A stretch of 64,000 nt of DNA from an uncultured Verrucomicrobiota bacterium (GCA_947305775.1 CAMZEN010000005.1:1-64000), one strand, 5' to 3'. Shown: positions 41,352-51,745, counted from the first letter of the stretch. Notes: generated by a model from the sequence alone, not told the origin. Program-made: numbers and translations.

Positions 41352-44300
41352 TTATAATGGAATTAGAGGGATAGGCTCCAGAGGAAGAAATGGATCTGTT
41401 CCGGGAGCGATTTTTACAGGTAGGTCTGGTGTTTTAGGGAAGGTCGTCGGTGATGGGGTTGTCGTTGGCGAAGGTGTCGGCGTTGGCGAAGGTGTCGGCG
41501 TTGGCGAAGGCTGCTGATAAGGGTAGCCCTTGCCTGGTCCAGGTGTTTTAGGAACTTTTGTGGTTCCACTTATAGGATTGGTCGCATTCCCTTTTGCCTT
41601 ACTAATGGTTTGCATTATCTGGTTTTCTTTTGCTAATGCACCACCCGCCTTCCTAGCGTTGTTTGCCTTATTAAGCCATGCAACACCTTCTACTGCTTTA
41701 CTGCCACCATACATCATGAAGAAACCATTTTGCAGATGGTTACCCATTGTATAGCCCACATCACGGCTTGATGCAGTTCCATTATCCCATCTTTCTTGAC
41801 GAGCTTTCGCTTCAGCTTCCATCGTTTCCGTTAGAGTTTCATACATATCATTCTGACCTGTCACTTTATACCATGCCTTCAAAGTGTTATCGGCCCAAGC
41901 ATCTCCGTAACCTCGTACCGCATCCCAAGACTGGCCCATATAATCTCTTACTCCTCTGCCCCAAGCCTTGGTTTTCTCCCACCAAGAATTACCTTCTGCG
42001 CACAATCCTAGCGGATCAACATAAGCTACAGGATTCCCGCTCGCATACACATATAGATTCAATCCACCCGCTAATCCCATTGGATCAGAAGAAAGGAAGC
42101 GTTGCTGGGCTGGGGCATAAAGGCGATGGCGAGTAATGTAGATGTTTCCGATGAAGGTTGTGGATGAAACTTTCTGCACTCCATAGCCACCGAGCCATGC
42201 GAAAGGAGTTGGATTAGTCCCTGTCCGGCCCCAATCTTCACCATGAGGACCATAAAATGCCGTATGCGTGACAGTCCCATCTGTTTGCGACAACACGGCA
42301 ACACCACCCATCTCGTCCACATGAGCGACCGTAAGCACATTGTTGGCATCTATGTAGCCAAGCAGCATTCCCCCTGTCCATATATAGGCACGAACGAAAT
42401 TGCCAGAGGCGTCGTATTCAAGCAGAGGACGCTTGAGGGCATCATTCTGGTCGGGAATCCAAACATGACCATTTGCGATGACACGATTTCCGAGAGCGTC
42501 ATATGCGAACGATATTTCCGCCCCATTCGGCGAGAAACCCGCAAGCGCACCATTAGCATCGTAACGGAACGAAACTGATTCACCATTAGCAGTCGCATTG
42601 ATCATCGCGTCATTCTTGTCATATGTGAACGACTCCGTGCGTGTCGATCCGTTACCTAACTTAACCGTTGAAGAAACAATGCGGTCGGCTGAGTCAAACA
42701 CATTCAAGGCGACGCGCCTCTCAGATGGGATAGGCATAGCGCCCGCAGTTATGTTGTCAGTTGTCTTGCGACCTGCAAGGTCATACTCAAGAGAATGGCC
42801 GATTACATCATCGACTTGCAGCGACGCGAGCCGTCCTGCGGCGTCATATGTCTGAGTTCGTACACGACCATCAGGCGAGGAAAGGCTGACAAGCCGTCCT
42901 GCACCATCCCACGCAAACGTCCAAGAATGGCCTAGCCAATCGGAGACACGAACAAGCCGCCCCTCGATGTCATATTCCTTTGAGAGCTTCTTGCCAGAGC
43001 CATAAACGATATTTGTCACCAAGCCTCCCGCATCTCGCAACCATTCGTTCTTGACGGACAACCCATTGACCACGGTCGTCGCAGAGACTAGACGATCCAT
43101 CGCGTCATACGTAAACGATTCTGATGCCGTGGCATTGTTGCACGAAAGGACACTTCCAACAGCATTGTAGGTGAAGGTTGCCGTTTCATCCGGCGTAGAG
43201 CGGGACACGAGACGGTCAAGCGCATCGTATGTGAATGAACGGGCAACACCGTTACCATCAACCGCTTGCGTCAGATTTCCATTCTTGTCGTATGTCATTG
43301 ACGCGACGCGGACGCCGAGCGCATTGGTAGTTGCAACAACACGCCCAAGAGAATCATAGCCTGTTCGATAGACATGGTTTTCCGAGTTGGTGTAAGCATT
43401 CTGATTGCCCATCGCGTCATACCCAAACGCATCAACAGCACCTGATGGGCGCGTCGTGGATATGAGTTGCCCGACATTGTCATAGGCAATGCGCGAGGTT
43501 CTACCAAGAGGCGTTGTAGAGGAAACGGCACGGTCAAGCTTGTCGTAGCCTGTCGTCCATTGCGCCCCAAGAGCGTTTTGAACAACGATTGGTCTCGAAA
43601 GAACATCGTACCCTGTCGAGCTTTCAACACCAGAGGCATCTTGTCTCCACACGGGGCGGCCAAGGATGTCGTATTCGGTATGGCTCGTATTACCAAGTGC
43701 ATCCGTCGCACTTACTGGGCGACCCTCGGCGTCTCGCACGATTGTCGAACGAGCGCCACGCTCATCTGTAGCGGCGACAGGGTCTTCGACATCATCATAT
43801 TCTATACGTGTAGTAGAACCATCTGCATTTGTCGTTACAAGCGGCTTGCCTGAAGCCGTGTAGGTCGTCCGCGTTTCATGACCAAGAGCATCACGGGCTG
43901 CGACTACACGCCCAGCCCTGTCGTATGTGATAGTGCTTGTGTTGTTTGCCGCGTCAGTTGTAGAGACAAGACGTCCGGCGGCATCGTATGCAAACGATGT
44001 CCGGTTGTTCAAGGCATCGACCTTAGCAGAAACCGAACCATCTGTGTTGTATGAAGTCGTTGTCGTTATGCCGCCGGATGGAAGGCCGACACCAGTAACC
44101 GTGCGAGACACGGGAAGGCCATACGATCCGTATGACGCGGCGGTGCGGCGCAATTCCGTTCCAGCCGCATCATGGAAATGCGTTGCCGCAAGAGTACCGT
44201 TGGCATTCCAATCGTTCACAGAGTATGTACCATCTGCCGCCGTCTTGCGAATGACACGATGACAATTATCGTATGTGTAGGACGTGACATAGCCAAGGGC

Positions 44301-47300
44301 ATTCGTGGCCGCAATCAACCGATTTTCAGAATCATACACAAGTCTGGTCGCGCGCACCAAGGGTCCGCTTCCTTCCGTGGTAGTGAGCAGATTGTCATTC
44401 GCATCGTATGTGAATGTCGTACGATTTCCCATTGCATCGGTTACGGCGGAGACATGTCCGTGACCGTCGTATGCTGTAGTAGAAGTTGCACCGTCGCGGC
44501 GTGTGCGCGAAACGACGCGACCATTTGAATCAAAGACTTCCGTGAGGCGTCCACCCTTGGGGTCTTCGTTCCATGCCTCTGCATTGGCAGCATAACCAAA
44601 ACGCCAATGCCGACCATTGGAGGAAATCTGATTTGTCACCTGACCATATCCGTTGTAGGTATTGCGAATCAAGAAGTCTCCGTTCGGGTTCTTCTTTGAA
44701 AGCATTCTGTACGATGTGGAATCGTAAGTATATGGCCAAACTTCCCCAGCCGAGTCCGTGGCAGATGTCATGCAGCCATTGCTATTGTAGGCATAGGAAA
44801 CACGCTTGCCGGAGTTGTCCGTTACAGATGCGATACGACCGGCAGAATCGCGCGCAACCGTCATTGTCGCGCCAAAGGAGTTTTCGATTCTGGCGAGTTT
44901 TCCATTGGAGTAAACAAGAGTTGTCGTGTTGCCTGACGGGTCAGTGATCAACGCAAGTTTCTTGTCGGCATTGAATACGTATGTGTTGCCGTGTCGTTCA
45001 TGTAGCGAATAAATGCCGTTGGCGGCGCATGTAAGGGTTGCCGTCACGCCTGGTGCTGGCGCGAAGGATCCATCTGGCATCTTCTGGAATGAAAGCGTCT
45101 TTGCGCCAATCTTTACGGCAACGCAAGTCTGCGGCAGCTGCTCCGTCCACCAATTCGCGACGAGCGCGGCAGCCGTCCAACGACGGGCAATCTCGCCCGC
45201 TGAAAGTCCATCCGTTTCTGACATCATGTCTTCTGCGGCGACGGCGGCAACCACGGCCGGAAGAACTGCGTCGATAGACGCCTCGCCAAGTGCCGCGTCA
45301 GCATCCGTCGTCTCGACTATGTATGCTTCAAAGCCATGCGACCATCCACGCCCAAGATCGCCGTCTGCGGTAGCTGAACGCGTGTCGTAACTACGCGACC
45401 AAGCGAGTGGAACCGCTCTGGCAACGGCAAGATCAACTTCGTTGTCGATATAGGCACCGGCTGGCATTACCACAGGGTCTGCCTGAGTTGAAGAGTCAAC
45501 GTCGCCACGTTGATAGTCGGTATTCCTATAGCAATTAATTACGTATTGCTGGCTTTCGGGATCCCACTCAATTGAGCAGTAGCCGCCGTTCATTCCGCCG
45601 GAGATTATCATACCAGTGTGGCTACTGCCGTCATCGGCCTCGCCATACTCAATATAGCCAGTACCAGTCCAACGATTAAGTGTTACCGTCGCGTTCTTTG
45701 GCAAAAGGTAGATTTCGCCACCTTGCGCAGCAGATGTGAATTTGTTCTTCTGCGATGTGGAATAGCCAGACAACGACGACATGACAGTCGAAACATTGTT
45801 TGAGTTGGCAAAATATATTGGATTGCCGCTTGCGTTTGCGAGGGACAATATCTTAACAGTCGAAACGGCAGATTTCTCTGAACCATTAAGCTGTTCTATG
45901 ACGGAATGCTCAAGCGCACTACTGAACATCATGTGGCTTTCAACGAGCCCGCTTCCACCATATCCGCGTCCGTAGGAGTTCGCCATGTCAACAAACGGGC
46001 CTTTGGTTTGACCAGCGATGCCGATATTGTAGTAGTGGCTCTTGTCGCCACCCACAACTCGACTCCACACGCGAGAATGCTTCTCAACTTGTGAAAGCCA
46101 CTGCTGGCCTTGAAGTTGCAGAAGCGCGGCACGTAAAACGTTATCTGTGTCAGAAAAACCAGCATCACGAAGTTCTGAAATCCGCTTAGTCGCAACTTTG
46201 CGTATGCCATCTAGATTGTCGCCGCCAAGATTTACGCTAAGAACATGGACTTGCCCATCCTCGGGGAACATCATGTACGAGTGATAAGTCGGATGGTTTG
46301 TGCAGGCAACGTTGACACCAACTGCCGCCGCACCGAAATGATCCCATAGTGCCGACTGCGAAACTTTTTCCGCGTCAACATAAAAGCCCAAATCGTCGTT
46401 TTCATCCTTTGCAAACCAAAGTGTTCGTGAACCAACCTCATCGAGGTAGAAAGAAAATTCTGTCGTCCAATCTGGCTCGTTCGGAAGTGTCATGAAATCA
46501 TAGCCATAGTTATCAAACGTCACTTTAGTACGCAAGGTGTCCAGAATGTCCGCAGAAGATGCGGCGAGCAAATCGATAGGCTCGGAACGACTCGACCACA
46601 CGCCATGGAAGCGCGGTTCACCGGAAGTGCGAGGGGTTATTGTCGGAGTCCCAAGCATTGTCGATGGCGAAGCACTAGGGGTGTTCCACGCGGCTTTCAA
46701 CTCAGCTATGCGCGCTTTGAGATAGGCCGCGATACCGCTTTCAGATAAGTTCTTTGCGCTGTTTGCATCCACCGTTCCGCCAGCCGCCGCGAGAAATGCG
46801 TCACGGTCATAGCCCGACGCGGTTTTAGCGTTCTTTGCCGATGGCGTTGGCTGCGGCTTGATGGAGGGGTCTAGATCAACAGATTCGCCATCAATTTCAA
46901 CCCGCACCCAATAATGCTCAATGCCAAGATGGTCATCACCTATCCAGCACCATCCAAGACCATTGGAACCTAGTTTTCGGGCAAGAACATAGTCGGAATT
47001 CGCCGCAAGCCATGAAACGGCGTTGTAGGTAGATTGCCCGTCATAGTTGTAGAGAGGAAAGATAAAGCCGCTGTCAAACGATGACGTAACTTTGAGAGGT
47101 GTGTAAAGAACCGTTGCAGAACTATAGCCGGAAGCACGGAGAAGCGCACACAGAAGGAAAGACTGGTCGGCGGCGTTGCCCTCGCGGTCGAGAAGTGTCC
47201 GTTCTGGTCCTTTCATTATGCCAGGATAGGGCGTATAGAAAATATGGTTTCGAACGAAATCAAAACAGCGTTCCCAATTATGGTCAAGACCACGTGCAAG

Positions 47301-47612
47301 CTCCTGAATGCGAGAGTCGTCCGCAATAGGCAGGCGTCCCGACAACCCAGAAGGAGAGAACGATACAGAGCCTGATGCGCCGAGCAAAGTCCGCGTTCCG
47401 CTCGCCTTAAGTGATTTGGCAGCGCGTGGCGTCGTCGTTCCACTGATAGCCGATCCCGCCGTGCTTACAGCCGTCGGCATGGCAAGTCGAGGAATGGAAT
47501 TCGTGCTTGAGGGATCCCATTTGTCGTTAAGCCAACCACCGGGAATCTCAGCATAAGATAGGGTTGAAAGCGAAACAATTGCCGCAGCAGCAAAAAATTT
47601 GAACTTTGTCAT
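41352..47612 (-). CDS. Secreted RHS-repeat protein with inactive transglutaminase-like domain (2086 aa)
   Basis: Signal peptide (1-21). A transglutaminase-like domain lies at about 100-260; the position of the catalytic Cys is Ala in DREGNAADQSFLLCALLRAS (142-161), so it is probably a binding module. An RHS entry segment (DPVVMPAGAYIDNEVDLAVA, GRGWSHGFE) and dozens of YD repeats (YDxxGRLVSxTxxxN) form the shell. The core signature RLYAPAQQRFLSSDPMGL...NPVAYVDPLGL lies near 1820-1870, followed by a ~215-residue variable C-terminus ending in (PSPTPT)n (18-bp DNA repeat near 41464-41515). No known toxin fold is seen in that tail and no immunity gene follows. Second gene of the right operon. Confidence 0.88.
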   Translation of the reverse strand: MTKFKFFAAAAIVSLSTLSYAEIPGGWLNDKWDPSSTNSIPRLAMPTAVSTAGSAISGTTTPRAAKSLKASGTRTLLGASGSVSFSPSGLSGRLPIADDSRIQELARGLDHNWERCFDFVRNHIFYTPYPGIMKGPERTLLDREGNAADQSFLLCALLRASGYSSATVLYTPLKVTSSFDSGFIFPLYNYDGQSTYNAVSWLAANSDYVLARKLGSNGLGWCWIGDDHLGIEHYWVRVEIDGESVDLDPSIKPQPTPSAKNAKTASGYDRDAFLAAAGGTVDANSAKNLSESGIAAYLKARIAELKAAWNTPSASPSTMLGTPTITPRTSGEPRFHGVWSSRSEPIDLLAASSADILDTLRTKVTFDNYGYDFMTLPNEPDWTTEFSFYLDEVGSRTLWFAKDENDDLGFYVDAEKVSQSALWDHFGAAAVGVNVACTNHPTYHSYMMFPEDGQVHVLSVNLGGDNLDGIRKVATKRISELRDAGFSDTDNVLRAALLQLQGQQWLSQVEKHSRVWSRVVGGDKSHYYNIGIAGQTKGPFVDMANSYGRGYGGSGLVESHMMFSSALEHSVIEQLNGSEKSAVSTVKILSLANASGNPIYFANSNNVSTVMSSLSGYSTSQKNKFTSAAQGGEIYLLPKNATVTLNRWTGTGYIEYGEADDGSSHTGMIISGGMNGGYCSIEWDPESQQYVINCYRNTDYQRGDVDSSTQADPVVMPAGAYIDNEVDLAVARAVPLAWSRSYDTRSATADGDLGRGWSHGFEAYIVETTDADAALGEASIDAVLPAVVAAVAAEDMMSETDGLSAGEIARRWTAAALVANWWTEQLPQTCVAVKIGAKTLSFQKMPDGSFAPAPGVTATLTCAANGIYSLHERHGNTYVFNADKKLALITDPSGNTTTLVYSNGKLARIENSFGATMTVARDSAGRIASVTDNSGKRVSYAYNSNGCMTSATDSAGEVWPYTYDSTSYRMLSKKNPNGDFLIRNTYNGYGQVTNQISSNGRHWRFGYAANAEAWNEDPKGGRLTEVFDSNGRVVSRTRRDGATSTTAYDGHGHVSAVTDAMGNRTTFTYDANDNLLTTTEGSGPLVRATRLVYDSENRLIAATNALGYVTSYTYDNCHRVIRKTAADGTYSVNDWNANGTLAATHFHDAAGTELRRTAASYGSYGLPVSRTVTGVGLPSGGITTTTSYNTDGSVSAKVDALNNRTSFAYDAAGRLVSTTDAANNTSTITYDRAGRVVAARDALGHETRTTYTASGKPLVTTNADGSTTRIEYDDVEDPVAATDERGARSTIVRDAEGRPVSATDALGNTSHTEYDILGRPVWRQDASGVESSTGYDVLSRPIVVQNALGAQWTTGYDKLDRAVSSTTPLGRTSRIAYDNVGQLISTTRPSGAVDAFGYDAMGNQNAYTNSENHVYRTGYDSLGRVVATTNALGVRVASMTYDKNGNLTQAVDGNGVARSFTYDALDRLVSRSTPDETATFTYNAVGSVLSCNNATASESFTYDAMDRLVSATTVVNGLSVKNEWLRDAGGLVTNIVYGSGKKLSKEYDIEGRLVRVSDWLGHSWTFAWDGAGRLVSLSSPDGRVRTQTYDAAGRLASLQVDDVIGHSLEYDLAGRKTTDNITAGAMPIPSERRVALNVFDSADRIVSSTVKLGNGSTRTESFTYDKNDAMINATANGESVSFRYDANGALAGFSPNGAEISFAYDALGNRVIANGHVWIPDQNDALKRPLLEYDASGNFVRAYIWTGGMLLGYIDANNVLTVAHVDEMGGVAVLSQTDGTVTHTAFYGPHGEDWGRTGTNPTPFAWLGGYGVQKVSSTTFIGNIYITRHRLYAPAQQRFLSSDPMGLAGGLNLYVYASGNPVAYVDPLGLCAEGNSWWEKTKAWGRGVRDYMGQSWDAVRGYGDAWADNTLKAWYKVTGQNDMYETLTETMEAEAKARQERWDNGTASSRDVGYTMGNHLQNGFFMMYGGSKAVEGVAWLNKANNARKAGGALAKENQIMQTISKAKGNATNPISGTTKVPKTPGPGKGYPYQQPSPTPTPSPTPTPSPTTTPSPTTFPKTPDLPVKIAPGTDPFLPLEPIPLIPL

Positions 47613-47644
47613 GTTCTTGTTCCTTTCAAATTACATTCAGATTG

Positions 47645-50600
47645 TCATTGATTGACTGTAATCTGGAAAAAGCCTGGGCCACCACTCCCAATGTTTGTTC
47701 CGCCACCACCATAACCACCATACACGGACGCTCCACCTTTTGCAGATCCGATTGATACGTTCCATCCTCCATTTCCCGAGTTACCGCTCATACTCGAAAT
47801 GGTCGATACGACAGTCGTGCCACTTCCAATAGACACACTACCGCCACTGCCCCCTGTAGCTGACGTTCCTGTGACCCTTCCACCCGTGCCACCACCAACA
47901 GAAACACACGTTACCGAACCGGATCTTGTCAGTTTCGTTTCACCGCCGCTGCTTGCATTCGCGGCAAAAGAATAATTTGCCACGGAGGCAGTGCCAGCAT
48001 TTCCAACTGTAACCGTATAACTTCCGCTTGGCAATCTTAGCACCCCCTTATAATGGGCACCAGACCCACCGCCGGCAATGTAAAACCCTAACATACTGGA
48101 CTGCGCACATTGAGCTCCACCACCGCCACCACCGACGAGGACAACTTCATGATCTCCAGCCGGAAGCGTTAGCGCATACGCCCCAGCCGTCTGGTATGTA
48201 TGGACGTGCGAAACGTTTGACTCATTGCTTTCAGCCGAAGAGCCGATGGCTTTCACCCAATAGTAATAAGCAGTATTTCCTGCCAGTTCCGGCGAATCTG
48301 TATATGTCAGACCATCAACCGACACAATCTTTGTAGCATGTGAAAAAACTGCATCCGTTCCCCTATATAATTCGTAGCGAACGGCATTGGCAGAAGAAGT
48401 CCAAGTAGCGATAACTTCCGTCGGGCTAGCCGAAATTGTCAAGGAAGGAGGCTGGACTGTCACAGCGGGCGTAATAGGCGTCCAGTGGGCAAAGAGAGTG
48501 GTGTTAGCCGCCGGAACAATTGAGCTTTCGGTTATTTGAGATCCTCCATTCGTGTCAGTCCACCAACCAGCAAATTCCTGTCCAGAACATGTGGCTGTAG
48601 GCAATGAGCCATAAGCCGTATTTGCGGCATATACTTTTGACGATTCCGACGGAGTGCCGCCATTGCCATCAAATGTAATGGTGATGTCTACACTCCAGTG
48701 GGCATAGAGAGTGATGTTCGTCGAAGGTACGATTGAATTTTCCGTTACTTGCGTTCCTCCACTTGCAGCAGTCCACCAGCCAGCGAATGTACGCCCAGAA
48801 ATAGTCGGAGTAGGCAGCGAACCATACATTTCACCAGGAACACATTTTCTAGATGTGCAGTCTGGGTTGTTCAATGAATACAGGAAGGCTTGATATCCAG
48901 ACTCTGTATTGCCATCGAAACTTACTGTAATAGTGACAGCAACAGTCGACACGGTAATTACTACCGCCTTTGTCGCGGTCACTGTCGTGGAGTTCTGCGT
49001 GTACGATGCCTTTATCGTCACATCCTGTTGCGTATCAATGCTGTTTGCCGTCAACAAGCCCGATGAACTTATGGAAGCATAGCTGCCGCCGCTTGTCAAT
49101 TCCCATGTAGGCGCGACGGTTCCAAAAGTCGCATCGCTGCGCGTGACCGAGCATGTATAGGTAGCGGAATCACCAGCCGAAATTGAATCGGGGCCAGATA
49201 TGGAAAGCGCCGTCGGAACAACTGGTACGGGAACTTGCGCATCATCTGCCTTGGAATCACGGTTGTTGATTCCAAACGGATTGCCAGCTGGAGTCAATTC
49301 CGTTTTTATGGATGCCCCGCCAAGACCAATGAATGTTCCCGTCAAGCGGTCGTCATCATCATAAACATATCGTATCGAGCGCGATGCCGCCGCCTGCTGC
49401 GCCGATGTTAACGGCACACGCGGGTCTGCTCCAGAAAGGATCTTCTCATCGTCGCTGACTCCATCGCCAGCAGTATCTCGAACACGCGGATTCAAATCGT
49501 AATGATATACCTTCTCCCAGTCGGAAATCCCATCGCCGCTGCTGTCCGCCTTGTTTGGATTCGTTCCATAAACCATTTCCTCCATAACGTCAGGAATACC
49601 GTCACTGTCGGAATCCACCATAGTTTCCGAAAATGTTGCCGTCACAAACAATTGGTTGCTGAAAGAATGAACGCCAGCCGCCGTAGTTCCGGGCGCTTGA
49701 AGCGAAAATCCGTTGTATGTCCAGTTTGTCGTTGAAAGGCTGTCCTTGCTCCAAAGTCTGGTTTCGCCTGAGGCGGAAGACCTTACCGAAACATTGTGAA
49801 TTGCCGTGAGAGAATCGGGAGCAAATCGCGTAATAGCCAATGTGGATTCCCCGCTCCTTGTACGTGTGCCCTCCGCCTCCGAGACACGGTTGGCGCAATA
49901 TGTCGCCCATTGTGACTGCGGTACAAGTGTAACGAACCACTCGATTCGGTTGCGCGAGCGGGCAACGTACCAAGCCTCCGTTTCATTTGCATCAAGCCAT
50001 GATGGGGGCTGACCATAAACAGCATTGACCCATGCGTTGGCAAGGTAAGTCGGCAACGAGGAAAGCTCAAAAGCGGTTTTCCCTGCCACCGCAACCAACA
50101 TGTGGGTAGTGACATCTTCAAATACACGCAGCCGCCAGACAGAAGTCTCATGCTCTATCTCGGCTTCAATCGGCAATTCCAAAGACATAAGACTGTCAGG
50201 AACCGACATTGCGCCAAGAGACAACACAATTGCCCCTTCCGACGGAGGCACTTCCGTTCTCGCACCAGATTTCACATACGCATCCCTTGCCCGCCAAAGA
50301 ACCCTCGAAAGCTCATCCCAAGTAGAAACCGATTCAGGCACGACGTATGGCTCCGCGCCATCCGTCGACCAAGCGCCCCAAATGTCAATATAGGTTGTGT
50401 CGGGCACAGGCTGATATTCATACGCACCCATGTCGGTTCGACCTTCGCAAATACGCGCATTGCCCTCTATGTCAACACCTTCAGCACTTACAGACTCGTC
50501 CATGGAACCGGCATTGATACATGGCGAGCTCTCTGAAAGATGGAAATCTCCTGCAGCGGCGTCAACAAAGCATGGATCGCCAGATATATTCCCCTCACCA

Positions 50601-51475
50601 TCGCCATTCAGGTTCACGTCATCCGTGGAACAACTGTATGTCATATTCGCATAGTATGTATCGTTACCAGAGTTGGCTGAATTCCCGGCGAATATGCAGT
50701 TTATGACCTTTCCGCTGAAAACGCCGCCGCCTTGCTCCGCCGTATTTCCATAAACCGTGCAATGATACAAAGAGTTCTGATACGACCCGCCGCCACCGCC
50801 AGTAACGGTGTTGAAGGCAATCAAGCTGTTGTGAGTTGGAGACTGGTATGTTCCGCCGCCGCAAAACGCCGTGTTCTTTGTTATGACGCAACGCCACACG
50901 TCTCCATACGCAGTGCCGCCGCCATAAGACCCCGCCGAGTTGCCAGTAACAAGACAATCGCGGCACACAGTCTGGATGGTGCCGCCACCATATGCCTGTG
51001 CCGTATTATTTGAGATGACGCAGTTTTCGGCAGTACCACCATAGATGCCGCCACCCACGTAGGCGCTACCATTCCGCACCGTGAAACCGCGCAGCAGAGT
51101 GTTCGTTGGGGCAGAACCAGATGTACCAATGCTATCAAGGTCTACGGCGCATGTATTATGCCCGCCATCTATAATTGTCTTGTCTGCGCCGTTGACTGAT
51201 TCGATCGTCAGCAGAAGATTTGTGGATGTTATGGCATCATATACACCATCGTTAACGGTGATACGGTCTCCCCACGATGCACTGTCGATTGCCTTTTGTA
51301 TGCTAGCAAATGCAGACGCGGCACTTCTACCGTTATTGGCGTCGTTGCCTGATGCTGCATTGACATGCCAATCGCCGCCAAGGGACATTTGGCAAAGACC
51401 TGCTAGACATAACGCAATTGCTAAGCGCATGTTTCGCACGCTCCCGCGCATCAGTTCATTTGTTCTTTTGCTCAT
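47645..51475 (-). CDS. Large secreted beta-helix/InlB-repeat adhesin-like protein (1276 aa)
   Basis: Signal peptide after a basic N-terminus (NMRLAIALCLAGLCQMSLGG). A right-handed beta-helix (about 35-340, DUF1565-like start WHVNAASGNDANNGRS) has repeated GGGxY turns and ends in a CINAGSMDE...GAYEYQ motif. A middle domain (345-620) precedes calcium-type repeats DSDSDGIPDVMEEM and SGDGISDWEK (about 630-690). An Ig-like domain follows, then two InlB-type repeats (TFAGWWTAASGGTQ..., EFAGWWTDTNGGSQ...), an FN3-like domain and a Gly-rich C-terminal domain (VVLVGGGGGGAQ). Probably a surface glycan-binding adhesin. SD AAGGAGGG supports ATG 51475. It is first in the right operon, 32 bases before the RHS gene. 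Confidence 0.85.
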   Translation of the reverse strand: MSKRTNELMRGSVRNMRLAIALCLAGLCQMSLGGDWHVNAASGNDANNGRSAASAFASIQKAIDSASWGDRITVNDGVYDAITSTNLLLTIESVNGADKTIIDGGHNTCAVDLDSIGTSGSAPTNTLLRGFTVRNGSAYVGGGIYGGTAENCVISNNTAQAYGGGTIQTVCRDCLVTGNSAGSYGGGTAYGDVWRCVITKNTAFCGGGTYQSPTHNSLIAFNTVTGGGGGSYQNSLYHCTVYGNTAEQGGGVFSGKVINCIFAGNSANSGNDTYYANMTYSCSTDDVNLNGDGEGNISGDPCFVDAAAGDFHLSESSPCINAGSMDESVSAEGVDIEGNARICEGRTDMGAYEYQPVPDTTYIDIWGAWSTDGAEPYVVPESVSTWDELSRVLWRARDAYVKSGARTEVPPSEGAIVLSLGAMSVPDSLMSLELPIEAEIEHETSVWRLRVFEDVTTHMLVAVAGKTAFELSSLPTYLANAWVNAVYGQPPSWLDANETEAWYVARSRNRIEWFVTLVPQSQWATYCANRVSEAEGTRTRSGESTLAITRFAPDSLTAIHNVSVRSSASGETRLWSKDSLSTTNWTYNGFSLQAPGTTAAGVHSFSNQLFVTATFSETMVDSDSDGIPDVMEEMVYGTNPNKADSSGDGISDWEKVYHYDLNPRVRDTAGDGVSDDEKILSGADPRVPLTSAQQAAASRSIRYVYDDDDRLTGTFIGLGGASIKTELTPAGNPFGINNRDSKADDAQVPVPVVPTALSISGPDSISAGDSATYTCSVTRSDATFGTVAPTWELTSGGSYASISSSGLLTANSIDTQQDVTIKASYTQNSTTVTATKAVVITVSTVAVTITVSFDGNTESGYQAFLYSLNNPDCTSRKCVPGEMYGSLPTPTISGRTFAGWWTAASGGTQVTENSIVPSTNITLYAHWSVDITITFDGNGGTPSESSKVYAANTAYGSLPTATCSGQEFAGWWTDTNGGSQITESSIVPAANTTLFAHWTPITPAVTVQPPSLTISASPTEVIATWTSSANAVRYELYRGTDAVFSHATKIVSVDGLTYTDSPELAGNTAYYYWVKAIGSSAESNESNVSHVHTYQTAGAYALTLPAGDHEVVLVGGGGGGAQCAQSSMLGFYIAGGGSGAHYKGVLRLPSGSYTVTVGNAGTASVANYSFAANASSGGETKLTRSGSVTCVSVGGGTGGRVTGTSATGGSGGSVSIGSGTTVVSTISSMSGNSGNGGWNVSIGSAKGGASVYGGYGGGGTNIGSGGPGFFQITVNQ

Positions 51476-51730
51476 CTTCTTGTCCCTCCTTGGTCTTGAA
51501 GTCTTTTGGATTGACCACGCCCTGCCTTCTGCTTGCGTATCGTAAGAAAGAAGAAAACCTCTCTCGTGTTTTAGTTGAGGCTCTAGTAATGCCCAAGCAG
51601 AAATTACAATAGAAATGAACGCATTATGCGTTTACCCTATGCAAGTGCCGCCTGACTCGGAATTTACTAGGTTTCAACTAACGATCGCTTTGCAGCGTTG
51701 CATGCTCTGCAGATTTCTCCCGCGGGAGCT
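51476..51730 (-). ncRNA. Structured leader RNA B of the right operon, related to leader A
   Basis: Predicted leader of about 255 nt. In the same order as leader A it has GGGAGAAAT (51713-51721), the TGCAACGCTGCAAAGCGATCGT block (51681-51702), GAAAC (51671-51675, same 5-nt spacing to the previous block as in A), CATAGGG (51635-51641), a 6-bp hairpin (51618-51632) whose sequence differs from A but is also self-complementary, and the 14-base block at 51551-51564. The terminator-like stem of leader A is much weaker here. No known riboswitch consensus fits. Confidence 0.6.
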
Positions 51731-51736
51731 GAAAAT

Positions 51737-51745
51737 ATGATACCA
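51737..51745 (-). promoter_or_regulatory. Extended -10 promoter of the right operon
   Basis: Minus-strand TGGTATCAT; the predicted start near 51730 lies just before the CCCGCGGGAGAAAT segment of leader B. Confidence 0.5.

Noticed and set aside
29261..51475. A complete conjugative element or type IV secretion system
   Set aside because: Only a coupling-protein-like ATPase is present. No relaxase, VirB4, VirB6, VirB8-10, integrase or attachment-site repeat was found.
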